Assembly (NCBI RefSeq): GCF_000426245.1
Contig: NZ_AUEZ01000018.1
Location: forward strand, 1-64,000
Origin: Bradyrhizobium sp. Ai1a-2
GTDB lineage: Bacteria; Pseudomonadota; Alphaproteobacteria; Rhizobiales; Xanthobacteraceae
DNA length: 64,000 bases
Direction of reading: 5' to 3'
A program made the translations under genes and the position numbers. Positions 16,017 to 24,399 of the stretch are shown one piece after another; position 1 is the stretch's first letter; each line of letters starts with the position of its first letter. The notes under the pieces were generated by a model. It searched no databases and was not told the DNA's origin. It saw only the letters and a program-made list of their open reading frames with translations.

Positions 16017-16919
16017 TTGATCACGGACTCGCAGGTTCATCTCTGGGAAGCGCATCGGCCCGATCGGCCGTGGCCGGCCGAGCAGATCGGCAAGCCGTCT
16101 TTCGTCGCCGTCCCAGGCGCGCGGCCACATCGTCCCGAGCCGTTGGGCGCGGATGAATTGATCGGGATGATGGACCGCACCGGCATCGACCGCGCGGTGA
16201 TCGTGCCGCCGTCGCCGGTCGGCGATTCCAACGATACGGCGCTCGAAGCCGCGCAACGGTTTCCCGAGCGGTTCGCGGTGATGGGCCGTTTCAATCCGGA
16301 TGCAGCCGGCGCCCGCGAGCGCCTGCAGACCTGGCTCGATCAGCCGGGGATGCTCGGCATCCGCATGACCTTCTACAAGCCGCAATGGGCGAGGTGGCTG
16401 GTGCCCGGCACCATCGAATGGTTCTGGTCGGACTGCCAGCGCCTGGGCATTCCGCTGATGGCGCTCGCTCCCGGTCTGCTCAAGGAGACCGCCGCGCTCG
16501 CGGAACGCTATCCCGGCCTTACCATCATCCTCGATCACATGGCGCGGCAGAGCGCGCTGCGCGATGACGCCTGTTTCGCCGATCTCGACGAATTGCTCGC
16601 GCTGGCGCGGTTTCCGAACATCGCGATCAAGGCGAGCTCGCTGCCGTGCTACACGGACAGCGGCTATCCGTTCGCCAGCCTGGATCCTTATCTGCGGCGA
16701 ACTTTCGAGGCCTTCGGCGCCGATCGCATCATGTGGGGATCCGATCTCACGCGCCTGCCGTGCTCCTATCTCGAATGCCTCGACCACATGCAGCGCGAAC
16801 TTCCGTTCCTGACCGATGACGATCGCCGGCAGGTGCTCGGCGGCACCGCCGCCGCGCTGCTGCGTTGGCCCGAGGCGGGAGGCGCGACACCGAAAACTTC
16901 AACAGAGGCACGCCCGTGA
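16017..16919 (+). CDS. Amidohydrolase-2 family protein (PDC-lactonase/LigI-like)
   Basis: TIM-barrel hydrolase of 300 residues. TTG 16017 is chosen because GAGGGGAG lies just upstream and the family motif follows. Visible features: DSQVHLW, DRAVIVPPSPVGDSND, PGMLGIRMTFYKP, LDHMAR and the C-terminal MWGSDLTRL with the barrel Asp. The first metal-site His of the usual HxH is Gln. By position it could hydrolyse a lactone entering the 4-oxalomesaconate route, but similar proteins have many substrates. It lies 14 bases after the LigJ-like gene, and its stop overlaps the next start. Confidence 0.78.
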   Translation: MITDSQVHLWEAHRPDRPWPAEQIGKPSFVAVPGARPHRPEPLGADELIGMMDRTGIDRAVIVPPSPVGDSNDTALEAAQRFPERFAVMGRFNPDAAGARERLQTWLDQPGMLGIRMTFYKPQWARWLVPGTIEWFWSDCQRLGIPLMALAPGLLKETAALAERYPGLTIILDHMARQSALRDDACFADLDELLALARFPNIAIKASSLPCYTDSGYPFASLDPYLRRTFEAFGADRIMWGSDLTRLPCSYLECLDHMQRELPFLTDDDRRQVLGGTAAALLRWPEAGGATPKTSTEARP

Positions 16920-17902
16920 CCAACCAGATCAACCGACGCACCGCTTTGTCACTGCTCGCGGGGACAGCGCTGCTTCCCGGCCTGCCCCGGATGGCTCTCG
17001 CGGCCGGTTATCCCGAGCGCCCGATCCATGTCGCGGTGCCGTTCTCGGCGGGCGGCGCGGTCGATATCGTCGCGCGCACCGTGATGCAGCAGGCCGGCCC
17101 GCAGCTCGGCCAGCCGATCGTGATCGAGAACCGGCCCGGCGCCAGCGGCAACATCGCGACCGGCTTCGTCGCCAAATCAGATCCTGACGGTTACAACGTG
17201 CTGATCGCCGCCAACAACCTCGCGACCAATGAGGCACTGTTTGACAGCCTTCCCTTCAATGCGGAGAAGGACCTCGAGCCGGTCGCGCTGGTCGGCTACT
17301 CGCCCCTGATCCTGGTGGTGCAGCCGCAATTCGAGGCCAAGACGGTCAAGGACATCGTCGATATGGCCAAGGCGGCGCCGGACAAGCTCACCTTTGCCTC
17401 CGCCGGCACCGGCACTTCGGGCCATCTCGCGGCGGAGATCTTCAAGCAGGTGACCGGCATCCAGGCGCTGCACGTGCCGTACAAAGGCGGCGCGCAGGCG
17501 ATGGTCGACATCATCGCCGGCCGCGTCTCGTTCATGTTCGTCGATCCCGTGCAGGGCATGCCGCAGATTCGCGCCAACCAGCTTCGGGCGGTCGCGGTCA
17601 GCTCGCGCGAGCGGCTGGTGCTGCTGCCCGAAATTCCGACGGTCACCGAGGCTGGATTCCCTGGCGTCGAGGCCACCGTCTGGTGGGGCTTCCTGGTTCC
17701 GGCCGGCACGCCCAAGGAGATCGTGGCGCGGCTGAACAAGGAGATCGACCTTGCGCTCGGCGATCAGAAGGTGAAGGACAGCCTTCGCGAGATGGGCGCC
17801 GTGGTCAAAGGCGGCTCGCCCGAGGATTTCCGCGCCTTCATCAAGTCCGAGACGGAACGCTGGGGCAACATCATCCGTACCGCCAAGATCAAGGCTGAGT
17901 AA
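16916..17902 (+). CDS. Bug-family tripartite tricarboxylate-type substrate-binding protein
   Basis: Periplasmic receptor of 328 residues (TctC family). It starts at GTG 16916, overlapping the previous stop as GTGA. The signal is Tat-like (INRRTALSLLAGTALLPGLPRMALAA). Family motifs are present: YPERPIHVAVPFSAGGAVDIVAR, VIENRPGASGNIA, FASAGTGTSGHL, VPYKGGAQAMVDIIAGRV and MGAVVKGGSPEDF. Bug receptors bind carboxylates and aromatic acids. No TctA/TctB membrane genes are nearby, so it may use a shared transporter or act in sensing. Its operon with carboxylate-cleaving enzymes suggests it binds their precursor. Confidence 0.92.
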   Translation: MTNQINRRTALSLLAGTALLPGLPRMALAAGYPERPIHVAVPFSAGGAVDIVARTVMQQAGPQLGQPIVIENRPGASGNIATGFVAKSDPDGYNVLIAANNLATNEALFDSLPFNAEKDLEPVALVGYSPLILVVQPQFEAKTVKDIVDMAKAAPDKLTFASAGTGTSGHLAAEIFKQVTGIQALHVPYKGGAQAMVDIIAGRVSFMFVDPVQGMPQIRANQLRAVAVSSRERLVLLPEIPTVTEAGFPGVEATVWWGFLVPAGTPKEIVARLNKEIDLALGDQKVKDSLREMGAVVKGGSPEDFRAFIKSETERWGNIIRTAKIKAE

Positions 17903-17937
17903 CACCGCGGGTCCGGAGGCGCCCACTTCACCTCGCC

Positions 17938-18078
17938 CCGCTCGCGGGGAGAGGTCGAAATTCAAGCGCAGCTTGAATTTCGGGTGAGAGGGAGCCTCCG
18001 CGAACTCATCTCTCACCGCATCTGCCGAGACAGCCCCTCACCCCAACCCTCTCCCCGTAAGAACGGGGAGGGGGAGCG
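17938..18078. repeat. Intergenic palindromic repeat (CTCCCGCTTGCGGG family, diverged)
   Basis: TCACCTCGCCCCGCTCGCGGGGAGAGG opens the element (given in two parts by hairpin: CGCCCCGC and GCGGGGAG) and it closes with CCCTCTCCCCGT...ACGGGGAGGGGGAG. An internal hairpin AAATTCAAGC/GCTTGAATTT lies near 17960-17985. It occupies the gap between the Bug receptor and the convergent 84-residue gene. Confidence 0.75.
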
Positions 18079-18120
18079 TCGGCAGCTCTGACGCGCGTGA
18101 AGCGGTGCTCGGGCCGCGGC

Positions 18121-18375
18121 TCAGCAGCCGCGGCAGATGCTGCGCAAGCTCTTGTAGACCTCCTCGTCATCCCGCCGCATCTGCTGCAGCGCTTCCATCG
18201 GCTTATTGTCGTAGACCGGCTCCGGCTTGCGTTTGGCCTCGAGCGCCACGGACTGCCGCTCGTAGCAGGCCTCCCGCTCGGCCTTCGCCTGGATGAACCG
18301 GCATTGCTCCACCGCCGCTGAAGCGGGAGCGACGCCGACCGTGAGCCCGAGGGCGATGAGGATGAGGAGTTTCAA
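18121..18375 (-). CDS. Small secreted cysteine-containing protein, unknown
   Basis: Protein of 84 residues with a clear signal peptide (KLLILIALGLTVGVAPASA, cleavage near residue 20). The mature part of about 64 residues is charged and has four cysteines: Cys in EQCRF, EACYERQ and the pair in ICRGC at the end, so disulfides are likely. Small periplasmic proteins of this pattern are common in rhizobia. I do not recognise a named family. It is a single gene, convergent with the Bug receptor. Confidence 0.7.
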   Translation of the reverse strand: MKLLILIALGLTVGVAPASAAVEQCRFIQAKAEREACYERQSVALEAKRKPEPVYDNKPMEALQQMRRDDEEVYKSLRSICRGC

Positions 18376-18540
18376 TGTCGCCCGTCCTTTACCGGCTTGT
18401 TGTCTCAGTTCCGTGAAAGGGGAGCAACATCAACTTTGCGCGCGAGCCATTTCCCGGCGCCGCTTTCTTTGCTAGCCCGTTGTTGCGATAACAAAATCCT
18501 TCAGCCCGCCATGTTGGCGGGCCACCTCCGGGAAGCAAAC

Positions 18541-19902
18541 GTGCCAAAGACGATCGAAGAACCCGCACGGCGCGTGCCGATCTATGGCGAATATGAAGTC
18601 GCGGTGCTCGGCGGCGGGCCCGCCGGGATTGCGGCCGCGGTGGCCGCGGCGCGTGCCGGGCGGCGCACGCTCCTGATCGAACGCTACGGCTTCCTCGGCG
18701 GCATGGGCACGGCGGCGGGTGTGACCAATTTTTGCGGGCTCCATGCCAACGTCCATGGGCAAGCGCATCGGGTGGTGCAGGGCATCGCCTCCGACCTGCT
18801 TGCTCGTATCGACCACTTCGGCGGCCTGAACAAGCCGCATCTGATCCTCGGCCAAATCCTGGCGCAGGCCTATGACACCGCGGCCTACAAGATCGCGGCC
18901 GATGATCTCCTGGCGAGCCACAAGGTCGATATCCTCTTCCATGCGCTCGGCGCCGGCGTGGTGATGGACGATGAGCAGCGCATCGGTGCGCTGATGGTCG
19001 AGACCAAGGCTGGCCGTCAGGCGGTATTGGCAAGCATCTTCATCGATTGCTCCGGCGATGGCGATCTCGCTGCCTGGGCCGGCGCGCCGTACGAGGTTGG
19101 CGATATCAATGGCAGCATGCTCTATCCATCCATGATGTTCCGTCTCAACGGCATCGATCCGGAGAAAGCCGGTGACGCGTGGCGGACGATCCCGGCGCTG
19201 ATGGAAAAGGCTGAGGCCGCCGGCACCCACAAGTTTCCGCGCAAGGCCGCGATCGTGCGGCCGCAGCGCTCGCCGGTTGAATGGCGCGTCAACTTCACCC
19301 AGCTCGCGCGCGAGGACGGCACCGCCGTCAACGGCCTCGAACCCGACGACCTCACCCGCGGCGAGATCGACGGCCGCCGCCAGGCGATCCAGGCATTCGA
19401 ATTCCTGCGCACGGTGCCGGGCTTCGAGAACTCCTACATCGTCGACCTGCCACCGCAACTCGGCATCCGCGAAACGAGACGCGTGGTCGGTGGCTACAAG
19501 CTCAGCGGCGAGGATGTGCTCGGCTGCGCCTCGTTCGACGATTCCATCGGCGTCAATGGCTGGCCGATCGAGGCGCATGTCGCAGGCGACGTCATCTTCA
19601 AGTTCCCGCCGATCCCGGAATCGCGCGGCTTCAACGAGCTGCCCTATCGCATGCTGGTGCCTGAACGCATCGACAATCTCCTTATCGCCGGGCGCTGCGC
19701 CTCGATGACCCATGAGGGACAGTCGGCGGCGCGGGTCTCCGGCGCCTGCTTTGCGATGGGAGAGGCGGCAGGCTCGGCCGCCGCGCTCGCGCTGTCGGGC
19801 AATACCAGGCCGCGCGACATCGCGGTAGAACGACTGCAGCAGGGGCTGAAAGAGCAGGGCGCCTTCATCGGGCGCGACCAGCAAGTCCCTGCCGGATTGT
19901 GA
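18541..19902 (+). CDS. FAD-dependent oxidoreductase (FAD_oxidored family)
   Basis: Flavoprotein of 453 residues. The N-terminal dinucleotide fold is AVLGGGPAGIAAAVAAARAG, with LLIERYGFLGGMGT characteristic of the PF12831 family. FIDCSGDGDLAAWAGAP and a C-terminal LLIAGRCASMTHEGQSAARVSG (second FAD contact) follow. Members oxidise or reduce small organic acids or succinate-like compounds; substrate unknown. GTG 18541 has GGGAAG 5 bases before; ATG 18511 is an alternative. It is 11 bases before the binding-protein gene, so it is cotranscribed with an ABC importer and probably acts on the imported compound. Confidence 0.85.
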   Translation: MPKTIEEPARRVPIYGEYEVAVLGGGPAGIAAAVAAARAGRRTLLIERYGFLGGMGTAAGVTNFCGLHANVHGQAHRVVQGIASDLLARIDHFGGLNKPHLILGQILAQAYDTAAYKIAADDLLASHKVDILFHALGAGVVMDDEQRIGALMVETKAGRQAVLASIFIDCSGDGDLAAWAGAPYEVGDINGSMLYPSMMFRLNGIDPEKAGDAWRTIPALMEKAEAAGTHKFPRKAAIVRPQRSPVEWRVNFTQLAREDGTAVNGLEPDDLTRGEIDGRRQAIQAFEFLRTVPGFENSYIVDLPPQLGIRETRRVVGGYKLSGEDVLGCASFDDSIGVNGWPIEAHVAGDVIFKFPPIPESRGFNELPYRMLVPERIDNLLIAGRCASMTHEGQSAARVSGACFAMGEAAGSAAALALSGNTRPRDIAVERLQQGLKEQGAFIGRDQQVPAGL

Positions 19903-19913
19903 GGAGAAGGTGG

Positions 19914-20918
19914 ATGAAGGGTTTTGTGCGGCTCGCGCTTGCGGGCCTGCTGGCACTGACGGCGAGCGGGATCGCGCATGCCGATGAGCCGCTGAAGGCC
20001 AAGGTCGGCGTGCTCCGGCTGTCGTCCTCGGCGCCGGTGTTCATCGCGCAGGACAAGGGCCATTTCCGCGAGGCCGGGCTCGATGTCGAACTGAAATTCT
20101 TCGACGCCGCGCAACCGATCGCGGTCGCCACCACCTCGGGCGATGTCGATTTCGGCGTCACCGCCTTCACGGCCGGGCTCTACAATCTCGCCGGCAAGGG
20201 CACGCTGAAGGTAATCGGCGGTATGAGCCGCGAGAAGGCCGGCTATCCCCTGATCGGCTATTTCGCCAGCAACAATGCCTATGCAGCCGGGCTGAAGACG
20301 CCGAAGGACCTTGCGGGCAAGCGCGTGGCGGTGACGCAGGTCGGCTCGAGCTTTCACTATTCGCTCGGCCTGCTCGCCGACAAATATGGCTTCAAGCTTT
20401 CGGACGTGAAGGTGGTGCCGCTGCAATCGCTCTCGAACGCGGCCGCGGCGTTGAAAGGCGAGACCGTCGATGCGGCGCTGCTGCCGGTCTCGACCGCGCG
20501 CCCGCTGATGGAAACGAATGGCGCCAAGTTCCTCGGCTGGGTCGGTGACGAGACGCCGTGGCAGCTCGGCGCTGTGTTCGCGTCGCCCAAGACGCTTTCG
20601 AACAAGCCGCTGGTGACGAAATTGCTTGCAGCCTTGGTGAAGGCCGACCGCGAATATCACGATGTGATCCTGGCCGTGATGAAGGATGGCAAGGTGCCGA
20701 TCAACGAAAAGACAAAACCGCTGCTCGACATCATCGCCAAGTACACCAACCTGCCGGTCGAGCAGGTGGTCGGCAATTGCGCCTATATCGATCCGGACGG
20801 CAAGCTCGACGTCAAGAACGTCGCCAACCAGATTGGCTGGCTGCAGGAGCAGGGCTTTGTCGACAAGGGGTTTGACGCGGATGCGATCATCGCAAAGGAC
20901 TATGTGAAGCCGGATTGA
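19914..20918 (+). CDS. ABC transporter substrate-binding protein, NitT/TauT (SsuA) type
   Basis: Periplasmic protein of 334 residues with a signal peptide (VRLALAGLLALTASGIAHA). The NMT1/SsuA pattern is clear: VGVLRLSSSAPVFIAQDKGHF, EAGLDVELKFF, DLAGKRVAVTQVGSSFHYSL. GAGGAGAAGG precedes ATG 19914. It is followed without gap by its ATPase (TGATG overlap) and permease, giving a complete importer for an organic anion such as a sulfonate or carboxylate. The substrate is probably that of the upstream FAD oxidoreductase. Confidence 0.9.
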   Translation: MKGFVRLALAGLLALTASGIAHADEPLKAKVGVLRLSSSAPVFIAQDKGHFREAGLDVELKFFDAAQPIAVATTSGDVDFGVTAFTAGLYNLAGKGTLKVIGGMSREKAGYPLIGYFASNNAYAAGLKTPKDLAGKRVAVTQVGSSFHYSLGLLADKYGFKLSDVKVVPLQSLSNAAAALKGETVDAALLPVSTARPLMETNGAKFLGWVGDETPWQLGAVFASPKTLSNKPLVTKLLAALVKADREYHDVILAVMKDGKVPINEKTKPLLDIIAKYTNLPVEQVVGNCAYIDPDGKLDVKNVANQIGWLQEQGFVDKGFDADAIIAKDYVKPD

Positions 20919-21691
20919 TGGACCTGATCGCCGACCATATCAGCCACCGCTTCGACGCGCTCGACGTGCTCGACGACGTCTCGTTCACGGTGCGCGCGGG
21001 CGAGGTGGTCGCGATTGTCGGGCCGTCAGGCTGCGGCAAGAGCACGCTGCTCTCGATCCTCGGCGGCCTGTTGCGGCCAACTGGCGGTGCGGCCGAGTTG
21101 CGCGGCGCGCCTCCAAAAGACAGTCTCAATCCGCTGACCTTCGTGTTCCAGGATTTTGCACTGCTGCCCTGGTGCACGGTGGAGGAAAACGTCGCGTTCC
21201 CGCTTGAGCATACGGCGCTAGGTGCAGCGGAGCGCCGCCGCATTGTCGAGGATGCGCTGCGCCGCACCGGGCTCTCGGATTTTCGTGGCGCCTATCCGAA
21301 GCAGCTCTCCGGCGGCATGCGCCAGCGCGTCGGCATCGCACGGGCGCTGGCCGTGAAGCCGGCGATCCTTTTGATGGACGAGCCGCTGTCGGCGTTGGAT
21401 TCGCAGACCCGCGAACTGCTGATGGAGGATTTCGTCCGCCTGCTCGCCGACGGTGCTATGGGTGCGGTCTATGTCACGCATAATCTGGAGGAGGCGGTGC
21501 GGCTTGCGGACCGCATCGTGGTGCTGTCGCGTCGGCCCGGGCGCATCCGAAAAGTCGTGCCTGTTACGATGACGCGCAGCGAGCGCGGCGACAGGAACGC
21601 GCGCGAAAAGTTGCTGGCGTTGCAGGACGAGCTGTGGTCGCTGATCCGCGAAGAAGCGATCGATGCCGAGCGCGAGGTCCAGCATGCTTGA
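20918..21691 (+). CDS. ABC transporter ATP-binding protein, NitT/TauT type
   Basis: ATPase of 257 residues. Walker A is GPSGCGKST, Q-loop VFQDFALLPW, signature LSGGMRQRVGIARAL, Walker B ILLMDEPLSALD and H-loop VTHNLEEA. ATG 20918 overlaps the stop of the binding-protein gene (TGATG). It energises the importer formed with its two neighbours. Confidence 0.95.
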   Translation: MDLIADHISHRFDALDVLDDVSFTVRAGEVVAIVGPSGCGKSTLLSILGGLLRPTGGAAELRGAPPKDSLNPLTFVFQDFALLPWCTVEENVAFPLEHTALGAAERRRIVEDALRRTGLSDFRGAYPKQLSGGMRQRVGIARALAVKPAILLMDEPLSALDSQTRELLMEDFVRLLADGAMGAVYVTHNLEEAVRLADRIVVLSRRPGRIRKVVPVTMTRSERGDRNAREKLLALQDELWSLIREEAIDAEREVQHA

Positions 21692-22511
21692 GCGCGCGCC
21701 AGCAGAGACGCCGTCCGATATCGACACCAAGCCGCGGCCGGTCGAATTTCGCGGCGCCGGCTTCATGCCGAGCACGGGCCGCGCGTCGGGCTGGGTCGCG
21801 CTCGCGCTCGTCATCGCCGTGTGGCAACTGGCGGGCAGCGCCGAATGGGTCAATCCGCTCTTCCTGCCGGCGCCATCGGCGATCGCGGTGGCCACCTACA
21901 AGCTCGCGATGTCTGGCGCGCTCTGGCAGCATCTCGGCTGGTCGGTGATGCGGATCGGCACCGGCTGGCTGCTTGGCACGGTAGCTGGCGTCATCATTGG
22001 TTTCGCGATCGGCCTGTCGACGCTGGCGCGCGGCGTCGGCATCACCTTCATCTCGGCGCTGTTTCCGATCCCGAAGATCGCGCTGCTGCCGCTGTTGATC
22101 CTCTGGCTCGGGATCGGGGAAGAGCCCAAGATCGCGACCATTGCATTGGGCGTGTTTTTCTCGACCGCGATATCGGTCTATAGCGGTGTCGATGCGGTGC
22201 CGCGCAATTTGATCCGGATGGCGCAGAGCTTCAACGTGCCCTTCCATGCCATCGTGCGCCGCGTGATCTGGCCGGGCGCGCTGCCTTCGATTCTCGCCGG
22301 CTTCCGCATCACCGCCTCGGTCGCGCTGTTATTGGTGGTGAGCGCCGAGATGATCGGCGCGCAGTATGGCATCGGCGCTTTCGTGCTGCAGGCCGGCAAC
22401 CTGATGCAGACCGATCAGCTACTCGCCGGCGTCGTGATCCTGTCGCTGTTCGGATTGGCGGTAGGGAAGTTGATCAATCTGCTCGAGGCAAAGCTGCTGC
22501 ACTGGCGGTGA
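21684..22511 (+). CDS. ABC transporter permease, NitT/TauT type
   Basis: Inner-membrane permease of 275 residues with about six hydrophobic segments. LPAPSAIAVATYKLA and the EAA-like loop around YSGVDAVPRNLIRMAQSFN, with VIWPGALPSILAGFRI, are typical of SsuC/TauC. ATG 21684 overlaps the ATPase gene by 8 bases and has GAGG just upstream. It completes the 18541-22511 operon. Confidence 0.93.
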   Translation: MLERAPAETPSDIDTKPRPVEFRGAGFMPSTGRASGWVALALVIAVWQLAGSAEWVNPLFLPAPSAIAVATYKLAMSGALWQHLGWSVMRIGTGWLLGTVAGVIIGFAIGLSTLARGVGITFISALFPIPKIALLPLLILWLGIGEEPKIATIALGVFFSTAISVYSGVDAVPRNLIRMAQSFNVPFHAIVRRVIWPGALPSILAGFRITASVALLLVVSAEMIGAQYGIGAFVLQAGNLMQTDQLLAGVVILSLFGLAVGKLINLLEAKLLHWR

Positions 22512-22522
22512 CGCCAGGATTT

Positions 22523-22602
22523 GTAGGTGGGCAAAGCGAAGCGTGCCCACCATCACGAGCGGAGTGCTTGAAGGTGGGCACGCTGCGCTTTGCCCACCCT
22601 AC
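22523..22602. repeat. Intergenic palindromic repeat (GTGGGCAAAGCGAAGC type), copy 1
   Basis: GGTGGGCAAAGCGAAGCGTG is answered by CACGCTGCGCTTTGCCCACC, ending in CCTAC, forming a long hairpin with a loop of about 20 bases. Other copies are at 35601-35683 and 39180-39261. It lies between two convergent gene ends and could terminate both. Confidence 0.85.
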
Positions 22603-22617
22603 GATTCCCGCTAATCC

Positions 22618-23658
22618 TCACGCATTGCCGCGGTCTTCGCGGAACAGGTCGAGCTTCTGCTGCACGGGGCGGTCCGAGAAGCTGAACAGCACTGAATCCA
22701 CATCCGCCTCGTGCGTGACCCAGTGCCAGCTCGGCACCACGAACAGGTCGCGCGGGCCCCATTCGAAGATCTGCTCGCCGATCCTGGTGCGGCCCTTGCC
22801 CTCGATTGCGGCGAACACGGTGGCATCCGTTGAGCGATAACGCGCGGTCTTGAAGCCCTTGGGGACGAGCTGGATAAACGTGCCGATGGTCGGCATTGCA
22901 TAGTCGCCGGTCTCGGGATTGGAGAATTTCAGCTTCAGGCCGTGGCAAGCGTCCCATTCATCGCGCGCCTTGGCCTGCTCCAGCGCCTCGCGGGTGTAGC
23001 TGTAGGGATAGTTGAAGATCGGTGACGTCTTCGAGGTGCGCTTCTGGTCGACCGGCAGCAGATTATGGCCATAGCGCGCAAAACTGTCGCCCGAAGGTTT
23101 TGTGATCTGCTGTTGATCCTCCTTCGCGCCCTCCGCGAATGAGGCGTCGAAGAACTGCACCATGGGGATGTCGAGCCCATCGAGCCAGAACATCGGCTCG
23201 CTGGTGTCGTTGGAATGATCGTGCCAGGTCATCGACGGCGTGATCACGAAATCGCCTGGCGACATCGCGGTGCGCTCGCCGTCGACGGAGGTATAGGCGC
23301 CCTTGCCTTCGAGCACGAAGCGCAGCGCCGATTGGCTGTGGCGATGCGCAGGGGCGATATCGCCGGGCACCACCATCTGCACGCCGGCGAACAGCGACGT
23401 CGTGATCTTCGATTGTCCGCGCAGGCCAGGGTTTTCCAGGACCAGCACGCGCCGCTCGGCTTCCTTGGCCGTGATCAGCTTGCCCGCCTCGTTCATGTAG
23501 TCACGGATCTGGTCAAACTTCCAGAGGTGCGGCCGGCAGGCGCTTCGCGGCTCAGGCGTGATCAGATCGTTCATCACGTTCCAGAGCGCCGAAAGGTTCT
23601 CGCCGTCGATCTTCTTGTAGAACGCCTCGCGCTCCGGCGTCTTCTGCACCGCTTCCAT
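22618..23658 (-). CDS. Gentisate 1,2-dioxygenase
   Basis: Bicupin ring-cleavage enzyme of 346 residues, opening gentisate to maleylpyruvate with Fe(II) and O2. The first cupin carries the iron motif APAHRHSQSALRFVLEGKG, followed by MSPGDFVITPSMTWHDHSN; WNVMNDL and RRVLVLENPGL are typical of the family. The second, degenerate cupin has RSTDATVFAAIEGKGR. ATG 23658 is preceded by GGGAGG 6 bases away. It is divergent from the maleylpyruvate isomerase gene that handles its product, with a palindrome between them. Confidence 0.95.
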   Translation of the reverse strand: MEAVQKTPEREAFYKKIDGENLSALWNVMNDLITPEPRSACRPHLWKFDQIRDYMNEAGKLITAKEAERRVLVLENPGLRGQSKITTSLFAGVQMVVPGDIAPAHRHSQSALRFVLEGKGAYTSVDGERTAMSPGDFVITPSMTWHDHSNDTSEPMFWLDGLDIPMVQFFDASFAEGAKEDQQQITKPSGDSFARYGHNLLPVDQKRTSKTSPIFNYPYSYTREALEQAKARDEWDACHGLKLKFSNPETGDYAMPTIGTFIQLVPKGFKTARYRSTDATVFAAIEGKGRTRIGEQIFEWGPRDLFVVPSWHWVTHEADVDSVLFSFSDRPVQQKLDLFREDRGNA

Positions 23659-23694
23659 GGCAGGCCTCCCGTCCATTTCTGTCTCGTTCGTTGA

Positions 23695-23712
23695 TTGACA
23701 GCATACTGACAA
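23695..23712. promoter_or_regulatory. Candidate MarR operator, gentisate promoter
   Basis: TTGACAG-CATA-CTGACAA is an inverted repeat with one mismatch in seven, in the 105-base divergent promoter between gentisate dioxygenase and the isomerase. A MarR gene follows two genes away. The left half with its flank (GATTGACAG..TACT) recurs before the aryl-CoA hydroxylase gene at 30101-30114. Confidence 0.55.
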
Positions 23713-23763
23713 TATGGCTAGCGTCAACTCAAAGCAAAGTCAGAAAACACCAGGGAGGTTCCG

Positions 23764-24399
23764 ATGAAGCTGCACGGTTACTTCCGCAGCAGCGCGTCCT
23801 ATCGGGTGCGGATCGCGCTGAACCTGAAAGGGCTCACCGTTGAGCACCTGCCGCATCACCTTCGCAAAGGCGAACAATGCGCTCCCGCCTATCTCGCCAT
23901 CAATCCGCAAGGGCTGGTGCCGACATTGGAAAGCGACGCCGGCGCGATCCTGACCCAGTCGCTCGCCATCATCGAATGGCTCGACGAGGCCAATCCCGAA
24001 CCGCCGCTATTGCCGAAGGATTCGCTGCAGCGCGCAAAAGTTCGCGCCTTCGCGCAGGCCATCGCCTGCGACACCCATCCGGTGCAGAATCTGAAAGTGC
24101 TGGCGCGGCTGCGGCAGCTTGGCCTGTCGGAAGACAAGGTGACGGAGTGGGCGGCCTGGGCCAACCGCGAAGGGCTTTCGGCCTGCGAGACATTGGCGGC
24201 GGGCGAAGCCGGACCGTTCTGCTTTGGCTCTGTGCCGACGCTGGCTGATCTGTGCCTGGTGCCGCAGCTTGCCAATGCGCGGCGCTTCGGCGTCGATGTC
24301 ACCGCTTTCCCGCGGCTGCTCAAGGCGGAAGCTGCGGCCAAGGCAATGAAGGCGTTTGCCGACGCCGCTCCGGACAAGCAAGTCGATGCCGAACAATAA
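23764..24399 (+). CDS. Maleylpyruvate/maleylacetoacetate isomerase (zeta-class GST)
   Basis: Glutathione S-transferase-fold protein of 211 residues. The zeta-class active-site motif FRSSASYRVRIALNLKG is at residues 7-23, and NPQGLVPTLE with TQSLAIIEWL gives the glutathione site. In this context it isomerises maleylpyruvate to fumarylpyruvate, the step after gentisate dioxygenase. A fumarylpyruvate hydrolase is not in the window. The gene overlaps the MarR start by 14 bases. Confidence 0.93.
   Translation: MKLHGYFRSSASYRVRIALNLKGLTVEHLPHHLRKGEQCAPAYLAINPQGLVPTLESDAGAILTQSLAIIEWLDEANPEPPLLPKDSLQRAKVRAFAQAIACDTHPVQNLKVLARLRQLGLSEDKVTEWAAWANREGLSACETLAAGEAGPFCFGSVPTLADLCLVPQLANARRFGVDVTAFPRLLKAEAAAKAMKAFADAAPDKQVDAEQ

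Noticed and set aside
18472..19956. 494-codon frame antisense to the FAD oxidoreductase
   Set aside because: No family features; overlaps a gene with both FAD motifs.
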